DNA from: Scolanthus callimorphus
Lineage: Eukaryota; Cnidaria; Anthozoa; Actiniaria; Edwardsiidae
DNA length: 64,000 bases
Direction of reading: 5' to 3'
Assembly: GCA_033964015.1 (NCBI GenBank)
Contig: CM066922.1
Span: 23,794,507 to 23,858,506, forward strand
Shown here one piece after another: positions 34,658-46,112 of this stretch; within the stretch, counting starts at the first letter, position 1, and each line of letters starts with the position of its first letter. A program made the translations under genes and the position numbers. The notes below the pieces were generated by a model, which was given only the letters and a program-made list of their open reading frames with translations, had not been told where the DNA came from and ran no database searches.

Positions 34658-34792
34658 TCACATATTTTTACAGTCCAGACTTTCAGTCTCTGCCATGGTT
34701 GCCTGACAAACGGGACACGTGGGCTCTTTTTGGCTTTTAACAAAAATCTCTGCCCAACATTCTGAACAGCAATAATGTTCACATTTTGAAGT
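34658..34792 (-). CDS. C-terminal exon with half of a RING finger
   Basis: On the minus strand, an acceptor TTAAAATAATTCAG precedes 45 codons ending in TGA at 34658. The exon encodes C-E-H-Y-C-C-S-E-C-W followed 13 residues later by C-P-V-C, i.e. the C-x-H-x2-C-x2-C-x13-C-x2-C second half of a RING-HC zinc finger. RING domains act as E3 ubiquitin ligase modules. The first two cysteines must lie in an upstream exon (higher coordinates) that I could not find. The exon is complete in both copies of the duplicated segment. Confidence 0.6.
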   Translation of the reverse strand, partial: TSKCEHYCCSECWAEIFVKSQKEPTCPVCQATMAETESLDCKNM

Positions 34793-35984
34793 CTGAATTA
34801 TTTTAAAGCAAATTGGGCGGTTAAGTTCCGCTTAATATTTCAAACTTCTCGTCCAAGGATTCATGCCTATAAGCAAATCCATCCATGAGCGAGGCAAGGT
34901 GTGTAGACTATACGCGCACCGCGTCCGGTTCGACTGCAGCCCGTGTCGCATTTTGGTATTCTTCCACCGACATGATATAAGTCGAACGAATCGCACGAAT
35001 CGCACGAATCCCCGCGTTTTGCCTTTTTGGTCTTCTTTAACTGCATCTCCATAGCGCACGTTGGGTTGTTCTAAAACTTTGGGATTTTCACGTTTTCACT
35101 CAAAAGCACTGATGGAAGAAGCGCGACGGGTCTGGTGTATACGGAGCAAGCTGATCTCCGGGGCTGAACTTTCTCGATGTTTATGCCGAATTTTTGGACC
35201 AGCATAGTTTTGTGATCAACGCAACCATAGATAGACTCGTAGGCGTTCTTTCAGCCTCTTTGGGCGCTTTCCATAACCACGGCAGAGGCCCTTGAGTATT
35301 TGAAAGTGTTCTGTCCCCGACGCGCTTGCCATAGAAATATCACGTTGACTGCGATATTAAGTCAAGCTATGACTCGAACACAGCGCAAACTAAAGAAATT
35401 CGGACCACGAATTCGAAGAAACAAAGGCATATGGATTACGGAATCACTATTCACTAGAGCAGGAAAACTCAGAAAGGACTAAAATTTCAAGTTGAATTCT
35501 TTGTTTATTTCGACGAAGCTTCCGCCATTACACAACAGTTCCTTTCACTTGATGGTACAATATTCTTGTTCGATTGCGCGTCACTTCGGGTTTGATGAGT
35601 GACCTCAGTGCTTTGAACCTCGAGGAATTCAAATATGTCAATAGATTTTAAATATCTTTCAACACTTCTTTGTGAGACGCGATTTTATTCCCTAGCCTTG
35701 CGAGTGCTTCGTGACCCGCCGGTAGGCTATTAGCCATTAACCGGGCGGTTTAATCAGTAACCGGGGTCATATTACTAATCCAAGATGGCGGACTTAATGT
35801 CGCCTCAGGGGCAGTTTGAACGTGGCGTGGGCGGCACACCCTTGATCAAACATCACAGAATCTAGTCTCGCTAAAATGTTTGAAACATTTTAATCTTAGT
35901 TCCTTTTCATTGGAAAGTCACATTTATTTCATCAAAATAATTATTGCTCTATTAGTGAAACAATATCGAAAGCCGGAAAAAGAA

Positions 35985-37010
35985 AGGTTCCCCTTCCTTG
36001 TGTGAGAAGAATGCGTGACAGAAGCGTTAATCGACTTTGTATTGTTCATTGAGTCGGTTGACTGCACTTTATCTCCAGCTAGCTACGGAGAAATCAGAGA
36101 AATAGCTAAATCGTTTAAACAGAATCTTTATGAACTTCGGAAATTACTCCTATAGAATTCGATTTTACAAACAAGTTTTTTATTGCGACAATCAAAGCTG
36201 TAGAAGAGTAAGCAGCGAGCGTGGGAAAAACACGCCATCTGGAGGATTTTGTTTACCGAGAAAACTTCTTCGTCTTGTCGGCGGCAAGAAAGGAAAATTA
36301 TGAATACACGAATTTTACCCCGAAGTTTATCTCCACGGTGTTTCTAATCAGTGGTAAGCTGTAAATTTGGTATATGTCTGGCTTATTTGCTTATTTTTTT
36401 CGGGTAAAGAGTTAGATTTCTTAGGAGATTGTTTACAGTTCCGCGAGAAAAATTGGCTTGATTAGGGTAAATTGAGTGTACTCGTTCTCGTCTCAGATAT
36501 GTTTTCCAAGAATAATTTTTATACCCGGGCTAAATATATCTTAAGTACTTGTTAAATTCCAAGTTTCAATAAATTCTGAATAATACCGCCTGCATTTTTC
36601 ATTGTTTCAAAATAAAGTGAAATTTTAGATTTTCAAAATGTGAAATTTCGGCCTTCTTTGGGTGCTCGCTAAGAACTAAAAATGTTAGCTATAATTAAAC
36701 ATATGGATGCATTCAAAGCTTTGATACCTCTTAAATGAAATTATGATGCAAAAAATGCAAGTTTTATTTTGCGCCTTCGCGCGAGTTCCGTTATTTGAAC
36801 GTAGGATCGCATGCTGTTTTAGTCATTTTTTAGCTTCACGACCCGGCGTTGCTTTTTCGAAATTTTCTCTACATTGCTTTATTTTTCTAACATAAAAAAT
36901 ATATCACGTTTACTAGCATACCATAGGCTATCTCTGGATAAAATATGAGGGGGCTCGATTTCTCGACCTTGTGCCACATCTCACTCGGTCCTTACAGAGA
37001 GTCGCTCTTA
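35985..37010. repeat. About 1-kb segment, inverted relative to 28700-29730
   Basis: Runs from GGTTCCCCTTCCTTGTGTGA to GAGAGTCGCTCTTA. Present again in copy 2 of the gap duplication at about 40533-41556. No coding region found in it. Confidence 0.65.
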
Positions 37011-37107
37011 ATACTTTAATACTAGTTTCTTTCATCAATGATATCTAGACTTTCAACAGAAGTTTAAAAATAATAAAATGGATTTGGCTTCATCAGCTAG
37101 TAGGCAA

Positions 37108-37855
37108 ACATAACATAACATAACATAACATACATCTTTATTTAGGCACGCTGGCCACAACAACTGTCTATTTACAAGAGTTAAAAACCAAACAGACGCT
37201 GATTTCCATGTGGGGCGTGTGACTAAATATGAATATATAAATATGGTTTGCAAATTTTTACCTAGCATAGCCCAGCAGCGACATCCCTATTTATCAGACG
37301 TTTAAAAGCAGATAACGATTTAGCCATTTTGGCCTCTTTTGAAAGGGAATTCCATAACATGGCGCCATTATAGGAGAAGCTGGATTTCAGAAAATTTGTG
37401 CTTGGCTTTGGAAGTGCTAGGTCTGTATCAATATTTCGCAATGAATATTTTTTATCGCAATCACTTACTCTTACGAGTCTTGATTTCAGGTGAGTTGGTG
37501 CATGACCCTGCAACGCTTTATATATTATGATCAATTTTGCTTTTTTTCGTCTTGATTCTAAGGATTGCCAACCAACCCCTCAAGTATGTCTTTCGAGCGA
37601 ATCGTATAATTAGCCCCAGTGATAAGACGTGCAGCCCGAGATTGAAAACTTTGCAGTTTGTCCCTAAGGCCCTTCCCGCAAATGTCCCAAAGGGGCGAGC
37701 AGTAGTCAAAATGTGGTTGTACAAGGCCCCTGTATAGAGTTTCCAGAGAGCTCTTTGGTAGGATTGGTTTTAGACGTCGTATAATGCCAATTCCTGAGCT
37801 TGCCTTTTTGCAAATATTATTTATCTGACTCGCCCAAGACACAGTTGGCATAAAT
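37108..37855 (-). mobile_element. LINE 3' end, 5'-truncated, minus strand
   Basis: Minus-strand frames encode the last part of a CR1-type reverse transcriptase: RGLVQPHFDYCSPLW, KLQSFQSRAARLITG, ALQGHAPTHLKSRL, MLWNSLSKEAK. The tail is a (TATGT)n repeat at 37108-37133. In this copy the frame breaks near 37570, where the other copy has one more base; conversely this copy is intact near 37767 where the other lacks a base. Confidence 0.85.
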
Positions 37856-38339
37856 GCACCCCACATCGCCAGCATAAGGCAAGCATGACAGTCATAGCTG
37901 GCCAGCGGTCGCACGCATCAAAACCCAGCTAATCCAAAATGGCGGAAACGGAGAGAAGGTGAAATGTTTTTCAGAGGATTTACGTTCCTGATAGGAATCT
38001 TCCGGTCTTGCCAAAGGAAAAAATATATATATCTGGTACTTCCAAAATGAAGAATACTCTCGAAAAATGCGTGAAAAGAGAAAGAAAATGAATAATGGCA
38101 GAGGAAGTACGAAGGGATGGCGAACTTGTGTGTTCACTAATAATTGCAAGCACTGACTTATAACTTCTGCGAGAATGGAAATGCAAGTTTATCAGATGAC
38201 TGCGAATGCTAACAATTATTGGAAATTGAATCTTCAGTAGTTCACTGCTGTTTTAACTCTCACGCAATGAGCAAGACATTCTGTACTCTGGTTTCTGTGA
38301 AGACTCTTTCTTTTTATGAAAAAAGGAATCTATTATCAT

Positions 38340-38640
38340 TGTTGGGGAAAAGAGTGACCTGGAACACACAGAACTGTAGCTTGGATAACAAATTGGAAAA
38401 GACCATTATCCCTCTGCTTTTCTGGTAAAACTTTAATCACTAACAGGGGAAAGAGTACTGGAACACACAGAACTGTAGCGCTTGGATAACAAATTGGAAA
38501 AGATCATGATACCTCTTCTTTTTCTGGTAAAACTTATCAAAATAGAGGAAAAGAGTAACCTGGAACACACAGAACTGTAGCACTTGGATAACAAATTGGA
38601 AAAGACCATGATACCTCTGTTTTTTTCTGGTAAAACCAAC
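38340..38640. repeat. Minisatellite, about 103-bp unit, 3 copies
   Basis: Units begin near 38344, 38446 and 38549. Each holds CTGGAACACACAGAACTGTA, GGATAACAAATTGGAAAAGA and TTTCTGGTAAAAC. The same three units recur at about 42890-43190. Confidence 0.85.
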
Positions 38641-38862
38641 ATTGGTACAGTGTTTTACATAACCTAAATGACTACTAGATGTTTCTGGTATCATTTTTAT
38701 GGAACATGATTAAATTACCTCTATGAACAACTCAAACATAGCTGCGTGTTGTGATATCAGTCTCTGAACTAAGGGGATAACTCTGTAGGCATGTATCAGG
38801 ACTGCCTGCACAAAAGTCTAGATGCTACTAAGAAAATGTTTTTCACAAACAAACTGCTGCCC

Positions 38863-38962
38863 NNNNNNNNNNNNNNNNNNNNNNNNNNNNNNNNNNNNNN
38901 NNNNNNNNNNNNNNNNNNNNNNNNNNNNNNNNNNNNNNNNNNNNNNNNNNNNNNNNNNNNNN
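38863..38962. other. Assembly gap of exactly 100 N
   Basis: One hundred undetermined bases, a conventional placeholder size. Frames crossing it are meaningless. Confidence 0.99.
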
Positions 38963-39204
38963 TCGGTAATTAACTCTAACTTACTATAGTTGTATAAGAA
39001 ATAGGAAGTGGGGGCAGCACTGAATTCCGTAAAACAGTAAGGGTACAAGTTAGGAAATCTGCTTGAATAGGGATGTGTCAAAGGCACAAGTGCTATTGCA
39101 ACCTTTACCAGAATATATAATATATACTGAAACTGTAAACAATTCTTTGTTTTACCGAATTTTCGGCCATGTTTAATGCTGACGAAGGAGACAAAAAACG
39201 CTCA

Positions 39205-39339
39205 TCACATATTTTTACAGTCCAGACTTTCAGTCTCTGCCATGGTTGCCTGACAAACGGGACACGTGGGCTCTTTTTGGCTTTTAACAAAAATCTCTGC
39301 CCAACATTCTGAACAGCAATAATGTTCACATTTTGAAGT
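39205..39339 (-). CDS. C-terminal RING half exon, second copy
   Basis: Identical in length and cysteine/histidine pattern to 34658-34792, with the same acceptor and stop. If the two flanks of the gap are one locus, this is the same exon. Confidence 0.55.
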   Translation of the reverse strand, partial: TSKCEHYCCSECWAEIFVKSQKEPTCPVCQATMAETESLDCKNM

Positions 39340-41652
39340 CTGAATTATTTTAAAGCAAATTGGGCGGTTAAGTTCCGCTTAATATTTCAAACTTCTCGTC
39401 CAAGGATTCATGCCTATAAGCAAATCCATCCATGAGCGAGGCAAGGTGTGTAGACTATACGCGCACCGCGTCCGGTTCGACTGCAGCCCGTGTCGCATTT
39501 TGGTATTCTTCCACCGACATGATATAAGTCGAACGAATCGCACGAATCGCACGAATCCCCGCGTTTTGCCTTTTTGGTCTTCTTTAACTGCATCTCCATA
39601 GCGCACGTTGGGTTGTTCTAAAACTTTGGGATTTTCACGTTTTCACTCAAAAGCACTGATGGAAGAAGCGCGACGGGTCTGGTGTATACGGAGCAAGCTG
39701 ATCTCCGGGGCTGAACTTTCTCGATGTTTATGCCGAAATTTTGGACCAGCATAGTTTTGTGATCAACGCAACCATAGATAGACTCGTAGGCGTTCTTTCA
39801 GCCTCTTTGGGCGCTTTCCATAACCACGGCAGAGGCCCTTGAGTATTTGAAAGTGTTCTGTCCCCGACGCGCTTGCCATAGAAATATCACGTTGACTGCG
39901 ATATTAAGTCAAGCTATGACTCGAACACAGCGCAAACTAAAGAAATTCGGACCACGAATTCGAAGAAACAAAGGCATATGGATTACGGAATCACTATTCA
40001 CTAGAGCAGGAAAACTCAGAAAGGACTAAAATTTCAAGTTGAATTCTTTGTTTATTTCGACGAAGCTTCCGCCATTACACAACAGTTCCTTTCACTTGAT
40101 GGTACAATATTCTTGTTCGATTGCGCGTCACTTCGGGTTTGATGAGTGACCTCAGTGCTTTGAACCTCGAGGAATTCAAATATGTCAATAGATTTTAAAT
40201 ATCTTTCAACACTTCTTTGTGAGACGCGATTTTATTCCCTAGCCTTGCGAGTGCTTCGTGACCCGCCGGTAGGCTATTAGCCATTAACCGGGCGGTTTAA
40301 TCAGTAACCGGGGTCATATTACTAATCCAAGATGGCGGACTTAATGTCGCCTCAGGGGCAGTTTGAACGTGGCGTGGGCGGCACACCCTTGATCAAACAT
40401 CACAGAATCTAGTCTCGCTAAAATGTTTGAAACATTTTAATCTTAGTTCCTTTTCATTGGAAAGTCACATTTTATTTCATCAAAATAATTATTGCTCTAT
40501 TAGTGAAACAATATCGAAAGCCGGAAAAAGAAAGGTTCCCCTTCCTTGTGTGAGAAGAATGCGTGACAGAAGCGTTAATCGACTTTGTATTGTTCATTGA
40601 GTCGGTTGACTGCACTTTATCTCCAGCTAGCTACGGAGAAATCAGAGAAATAGCTAAATCGTTTAAACAGAATCTTTATGAACTTCGGAAATTACTCCTA
40701 TAGAATTCGATTTTACAAACAAGTTTTTATTGCGACAATCAAAGCTGTAGAAGAGTAAGCAGCGAGCGTGGGAAAAACACGCCATCTGGAGGATTTTGTT
40801 TACCGAGAAAACTTCTTCGTCTTGTCGGCGGCAAGAAAGGAAAATTATGAATACACGAATTTTACCCCGAAGTTTATCTCCACGGTGTTTCTAATCAGTG
40901 GTAAGCTGTAAATTTGGTATATGTCTGGCTTATTTGCTTATTTTTTCGGGTAAAGAGTTAGATTTCTTAGGAGATTGTTTACAGTTCCGCGAGAAAATTG
41001 GCTTGATTAGGGTAAATTGAGTGTACTCGTTCTCGTCTCAGATATGTTTTCCAAGAATAATTTTTATACCCGGGCTAAATATATCTTAAGTACTTGTTAA
41101 ATTCCAAGTTTCAATAAATTCTGAATAATACCGCCTGCATTTTTCATTGTTTCAAAATAAAGTGAAATTTTAGATTTTCAAAATGTGAAATTTCGGCCTT
41201 CTTTGGGTGCTCGCTAAGAACTAAAAATGTTAGCTATAATTAAACATATGGATGCATTCAAAGCTTTGATACCTCTTAAATGAAATTATGATGCAAAGAA
41301 ATGCAAGTTTTATTTTGCGCCTTCGCGCGAGTTCCGTTATTTGAACGTAGGATCGCATGCTGTTTTAGTCATTTTTTAGCTTCACGACCCGGCGTTGCTT
41401 TTTCGAAATTTTCTCTACATTGCTTTATTTTTCTAACATAAAAAATATATCACGTTTACTAGCATACCATAGGCTATCTCTGGATAAAATATGAGGGGGC
41501 TCGATTTCTCGACCTTGTGCCACATCTCACTCGGTCCTTACAGAGAGTCGCTCTTAATACTTTAATACTAGTTTCTTTCATCAATGATATCTAGACTTTC
41601 AACAGAAGTTTAAAAATAATAAAATGGATTTGGCTTCATCAGCTAGTAGGCA

Positions 41653-42410
41653 AACATAACATAACATAACATAACATACATCTTTATTTAGGCACGCTGG
41701 CCACAACAACTGTCTATTTACAAGAGTTAAAAACCAAAACAGACGCTGATTTCCATGTGGGGCGTGTGACTAAATATGAATATATAAATATGGTTTGCAA
41801 ATTTTTACCTAGCATAGCCCAGCAGCGACATCCCTATTTATCAGACGTTTAAAAGCAGATAACGATTTAGCCATTTTGGCCTCTTTTGAAAGGGAATTCC
41901 ATAACATGGCGCCATTATAGGAGAAGCTGGATTTCAGAAAATTTGTGCTTGGCTTTGGAAGTGCTAGGTCTGTATCAATATTTCGCAATGAATATTTTTT
42001 ATCGCAATCACTTACTCTTACGAGTCTTGATTTCAGGTGAGTTGGTGCATGACCCTGCAACGCTTTATATATTATGATCAATTTTGCTTTTTTTCGTCTT
42101 GATTCTAAGGATTGCCAACCCAACCCCTCAAGTATGTCTTTCGAGCGAATCGTATAATTAGCCCCAGTGATAAGACGTGCAGCCCGAGATTGAAAACTTT
42201 GCAGTTTGTCCCTAAGGCCCTTCCCGCAAATGTCCCAAAGGGGCGAGCAGTAGTCAAAATGTGGTTGTACAAGGCCCCTGTATAGAGTTTCCAGAGAGCT
42301 CTTTGGTAGGATGGTTTTAGACGTCGTATAATGCCAATTCCTGAGCTTGCCTTTTTGCAAATATTATTTATCTGACTCGCCCAAGACACAGTTGGCATAA
42401 ATGCACCCCA
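41653..42410 (-). mobile_element. LINE 3' end, second copy
   Basis: Same fragment as 37108-37855, with (TATGT)n tail at 41653-41679. Here the C-terminal frame is continuous for about 170 codons (from near 42320 to 41809), whereas it is broken in copy 1; a different missing base near 42312 shifts the frame farther upstream. Confidence 0.85.
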
Positions 42411-42889
42411 CATCGCCAGCATAAGGCAAGCATGACAGTCATAGCTGGCCAGCGGTCGCACGCATCAAAACACCCAGCTAATCCAAAATGGCGGAAACGG
42501 AGAAGAAGGTGAAATGTTTTTCAGAGGATTTACGTTCCTGATAGGAATCTTCCGGTCTTGCCAAAGGAAAAAATATATATATCTGGTACTTCCAAAATGA
42601 AGAATACTCTCGAAAAATGCGTGAAAAGAGAAAGAAAATGAATAATGGCAGAGGAAGTACGAAGGGATGGCGAACTTGTGTGTTCACTAATAATTGCAAG
42701 CACTGACTTATAACTTCTGCGAGAATGGAAATGCAAGTTTATCAGATGACTGCGAATGCTAACAATTATTGGAAATTGAATCTTCAGTAGTTCACTGCTG
42801 TTTTAACTCTCACGCAATGAGCAAGACATTCTGTACTCTGGTTTCTGTGAAGACTCTTTCTTTTTATGAAAAAAGGAATCTATTATCAT

Positions 42890-43190
42890 TGTTGGGGAAA
42901 AGAGTGACCTGGAACACACAGAACTGTAGCTTGGATAACAAATTGGAAAAGACCATTATCCCTCTGCTTTTCTGGTAAAACTTTAATCACTAACAGGGGA
43001 AAAGAGTACTGGAACACACAGAACTGTAGCGCTTGGATAACAAATTGGAAAAGATCATGATACCTCTTCTTTTTCTGGTAAAACTTATCAAAATAGAGAA
43101 AAGAGTAACCTGGAACACACAGAACTGTAGCACTTGGATAACAAATTGGAAAAGACCATGATACCTCTGTTTTTTTCTGGTAAAACCAAC
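42890..43190. repeat. Minisatellite, about 103-bp unit, second copy
   Basis: Same three units as 38340-38640 with one-base differences. Confidence 0.85.
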
Positions 43191-43411
43191 ATTGGTACAG
43201 TGTTTTACATAACCTAAATGACTACTAGATGTTTCTGGTATCATTTTTATGGAACATGATTAAATTACCTCTATGAACAACTCAAACATAGCTGCGTGTT
43301 GTGATATCAGTCTCTGAACTAAGGGGATAACTCTGTAGGCATGTATCAGGACTGCCTGCACAAAAGTCTAGATGCTACTAAGAAAATGTTTTTCACAAAC
43401 AAACTGCTGCC

Positions 43412-46112
43412 ACCAGTCAGTATTTGCTCTAGAATTTGCAATACAGGAAACATCACGCATGTCAAATGCAACTTATTTTGATTAAATTTATTAAACTAGG
43501 TACTTAAACAAATTTTTGTGTGCAGCTGCATACTTTGCGTGTTGATATAGCTATGCCCCTGCCTGTCAGTTGCACAAGGTGGTACTGTGAAAACAAGCCT
43601 AAAGTGTGATAGCTGAATAATTTAGACATGCTTTCAGTGAAACAAGAGGAAGGCTAATTCCTAAACAACATGGAGGGTAATAATATACACAAAAAATGAC
43701 ATGAAGCTTAAGAAATCAAAGTCAAAACATTTTATAATTGACAACCCATACAGAGCACAGGGTACAAATAATCAGATAAATGGATTAAGAGGCCTGCTTA
43801 AAAGTAGAGCAGCATTCAGTTCAATTTCATGTGTTTTTTTTTGTATCTTTTATCAGCTTTTGTCTTAGACAAAATTTGCTTTGGTGACAATTTTTTCTTT
43901 GGTTACCTAAATGTTCATTAAATGTAATAATGTAATGATGATATCAGTGATGTCATTGTTACACTCCCCTTAAATGTTGTCTAACTTTGGTTTGTCCAAA
44001 TTTGGTTTCCTTCCTGAGATATGAATCTTATAAAAATTGAGCTTGATGGCTATTTGGATGTTTAAATTCACAAGCATCGGTCACCACATGTAATTTGCAT
44101 AGGGTATTTTTAGGCTGAGAGTTGAAATTGAATAAAAGTTGATTTTTATAGCAAAAATATTAATCAATCAGCAGAGCTCCATGAGCAACTGGCTTATAAG
44201 AGGTGGGAATAATTTACAAGCTTCTATGTCAACTGTTACAAGCTAACTCTAAAATAATCACCGATGCTACAATACATAATGTACATATCAGCAGTTGAGT
44301 GTTACTTTCTTACCACTTGCCACCATGTAAGTCTATGACGGTGAAGTGTTGTGTCACTCTTAACAGGGTCCAAACTTTAGTATTAAAAGAGGAATTGTAG
44401 TCACCAACTGAATACCATTATACAAAAGTTTATCCAACATACTGACATTTTTAGTCGAACAGTGAGAATGTTAGTCACTTTTGCGGCACATACAATTGTG
44501 ATTTGAAGCCCCTCCCAAGGAAAACTGGTTTCTAGTTCCGAGAAGAAGACAAGAATGAAAAAAATTATAGCTTTTCAGTGAACAATAACACAAAATATTA
44601 CACCCAAAAAAATCAAGGAAATCTCCAGACAATTCTGATTGCAGAAAAAGCTTCTCTTTATTCACATATAGAAGGAGTATGTCAGTGACATACTAGCTGC
44701 CCTCAATTAAGTCCAGGTAGTCATGAACATGAAAGGTTTTCTTACCATCAATGCTGAAAATTTTCTTGATTTTGCAAATTCATAACAAGAAAGTAAAACC
44801 GCTATCATTGGTCTGTTCCAAAATAGCCGTACACATCTATTAAAGAAGGATTTGTGTGATTTCTAAGTATCTAAGGAAATAAGAATGAGCTGTTCTTATG
44901 ATTTCTGTCTCCCCCTAACGAGGAAAAATGCTCTATCCGTGTGAAAGTTCTAGGCTACTGCACAACCCCTGTGGATATTTGAAGCAACTTTTGAGTAAAT
45001 ACCACATTCTCTTGTGTCCCCTGTGGAAATTCCAAAGTTGCAAAGGAATACCCTGTGGAAATTGGAGGTGGGCAAAAAGAAAGTCAGTGTGGAAATTTAA
45101 GGGTCAAAAACAATGACCCTTGCTGAAATTCCACGGTAAAACACAGACCCCTATGGAAGCTCCAGGTTCCTCGATAAAACATCTAAAATGGAACAGCCCA
45201 TTCTGAAAACAAAACCAAAACAGGACAGGAAGATGACATTCCCCAGTAGGTGACTGAAAAAAAAAGTAATTTTGCCATTGATTTACTGGGCAATCAATAT
45301 TTAAGATATTTCCTTGAGCTAGTTTTACTACATTCTTCCACCAATTTTCCACTTTCTGACTCTCTATTCATTGCCATTGATTTCTAGATTGCTGGCATGA
45401 AAAAGGCCAATAAGCTGCAATGCATTAGAATGAGAATCGCCGACTGATTCTAAAAAAAGCTGATTGCACGTACAGAGCAATAATATCACCTGAAAAATGC
45501 GTACTTCTCTATAATTTGAAGAACTATTATCAAAGCAATGAAGATTATACGTCAAACCTTATTATTTCTCCATAAGAATCGTCCTTGTTTTGTCCAAACT
45601 ATGTTTTGTTGTGAGTCCAGAGCTCGTAGAGTCACGCTTCCTTCCCAAACAAAGCAACGATATTGCACACGTTTCGAAGCGACGAGTGGCAACGCAGTGT
45701 CCACGAAATATTAAAATGTGCTCTCATGGAAGCTAAATTCAAAAAACTAAAAAGAACAAGTTTTAGAGAGTTCATTGCACTTTGTATTCATCGTTCTGTT
45801 TACATTCCATCAGGTGAAACAAAAAAGTTATTTGAAGCCAAAAATAGGCATAAATTTGTAGCCGAATGGCTAAATGCGATTTCCACAATATTCACCATTT
45901 CAACATTGCCGAAAGACTTGGTGGTTACTGCAAAAGCTAGTCATATTTGGTATCAAAATCTTCCTCTCTTCTTCCTCTGTCGAGTCCGCCATTTTGCAAA
46001 TCTCTGTGAGGCTCGAGAGGTCTTCTGGGAAGTTCTAAAAATAGTTGTCAATCGATCCTTTTGATTAGGGCCCACTCTCCCGATTTAAGCGCGCGTCCTT
46101 CGGGAAAAGCCG
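43412..46112. other. Unique intergenic sequence, no supported gene
   Basis: No recognised domain. 44965-45165 repeats CCCTGTGGAAATT-like motifs about five times and has a hairpin GTGGAAATTTAAGGGTCA / TGACCCTTGCTGAAATTCCAC centred near 45109. On the minus strand, GCAAAATGGCGGACTCG near 45990 is a YY1-like start context, but the frame ends after about 30 codons. A 133-codon frame at 45663-46064 has no ATG start or recognised domain. Confidence 0.4.

Larger units (their letters stand above)
34416..38862. repeat. 4.45-kb segment, copy 1 (left of gap)
   Basis: Matches 38963-43411 base for base except for scattered single-base indels and a few substitutions, mostly in homopolymers. It ends at the N gap, and copy 2 starts right after the gap, which is what two overlapping contigs placed end to end would produce. 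Confidence 0.9.
38963..43411. repeat. 4.45-kb segment, copy 2 (right of gap)
   Basis: Begins inside the right arm of the 97-bp hairpin and repeats 34416-38861. It continues past the end of copy 1 into unique sequence from 43412. Contains second copies of the RING exon, the inverted 1-kb segment, the LINE 3' end and the minisatellite. Confidence 0.9.

Noticed and set aside
35075..35250. Minus-strand frame of about 58 codons with plausible composition between the RING exon and the inverted repeat
   Set aside because: No start or clear splice sites and no recognised motif; it may be chance.
38340..38640. Regularly spaced repeats considered as a CRISPR-like array
   Set aside because: The repeats are adjacent 103-bp units with no unique spacers, in a eukaryotic genome.
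45663..46064. 133-codon plus-strand frame
   Set aside because: Begins at TTG, no recognised domain, and overlaps a minus-strand YY1-like ATG context; not enough to call a gene.
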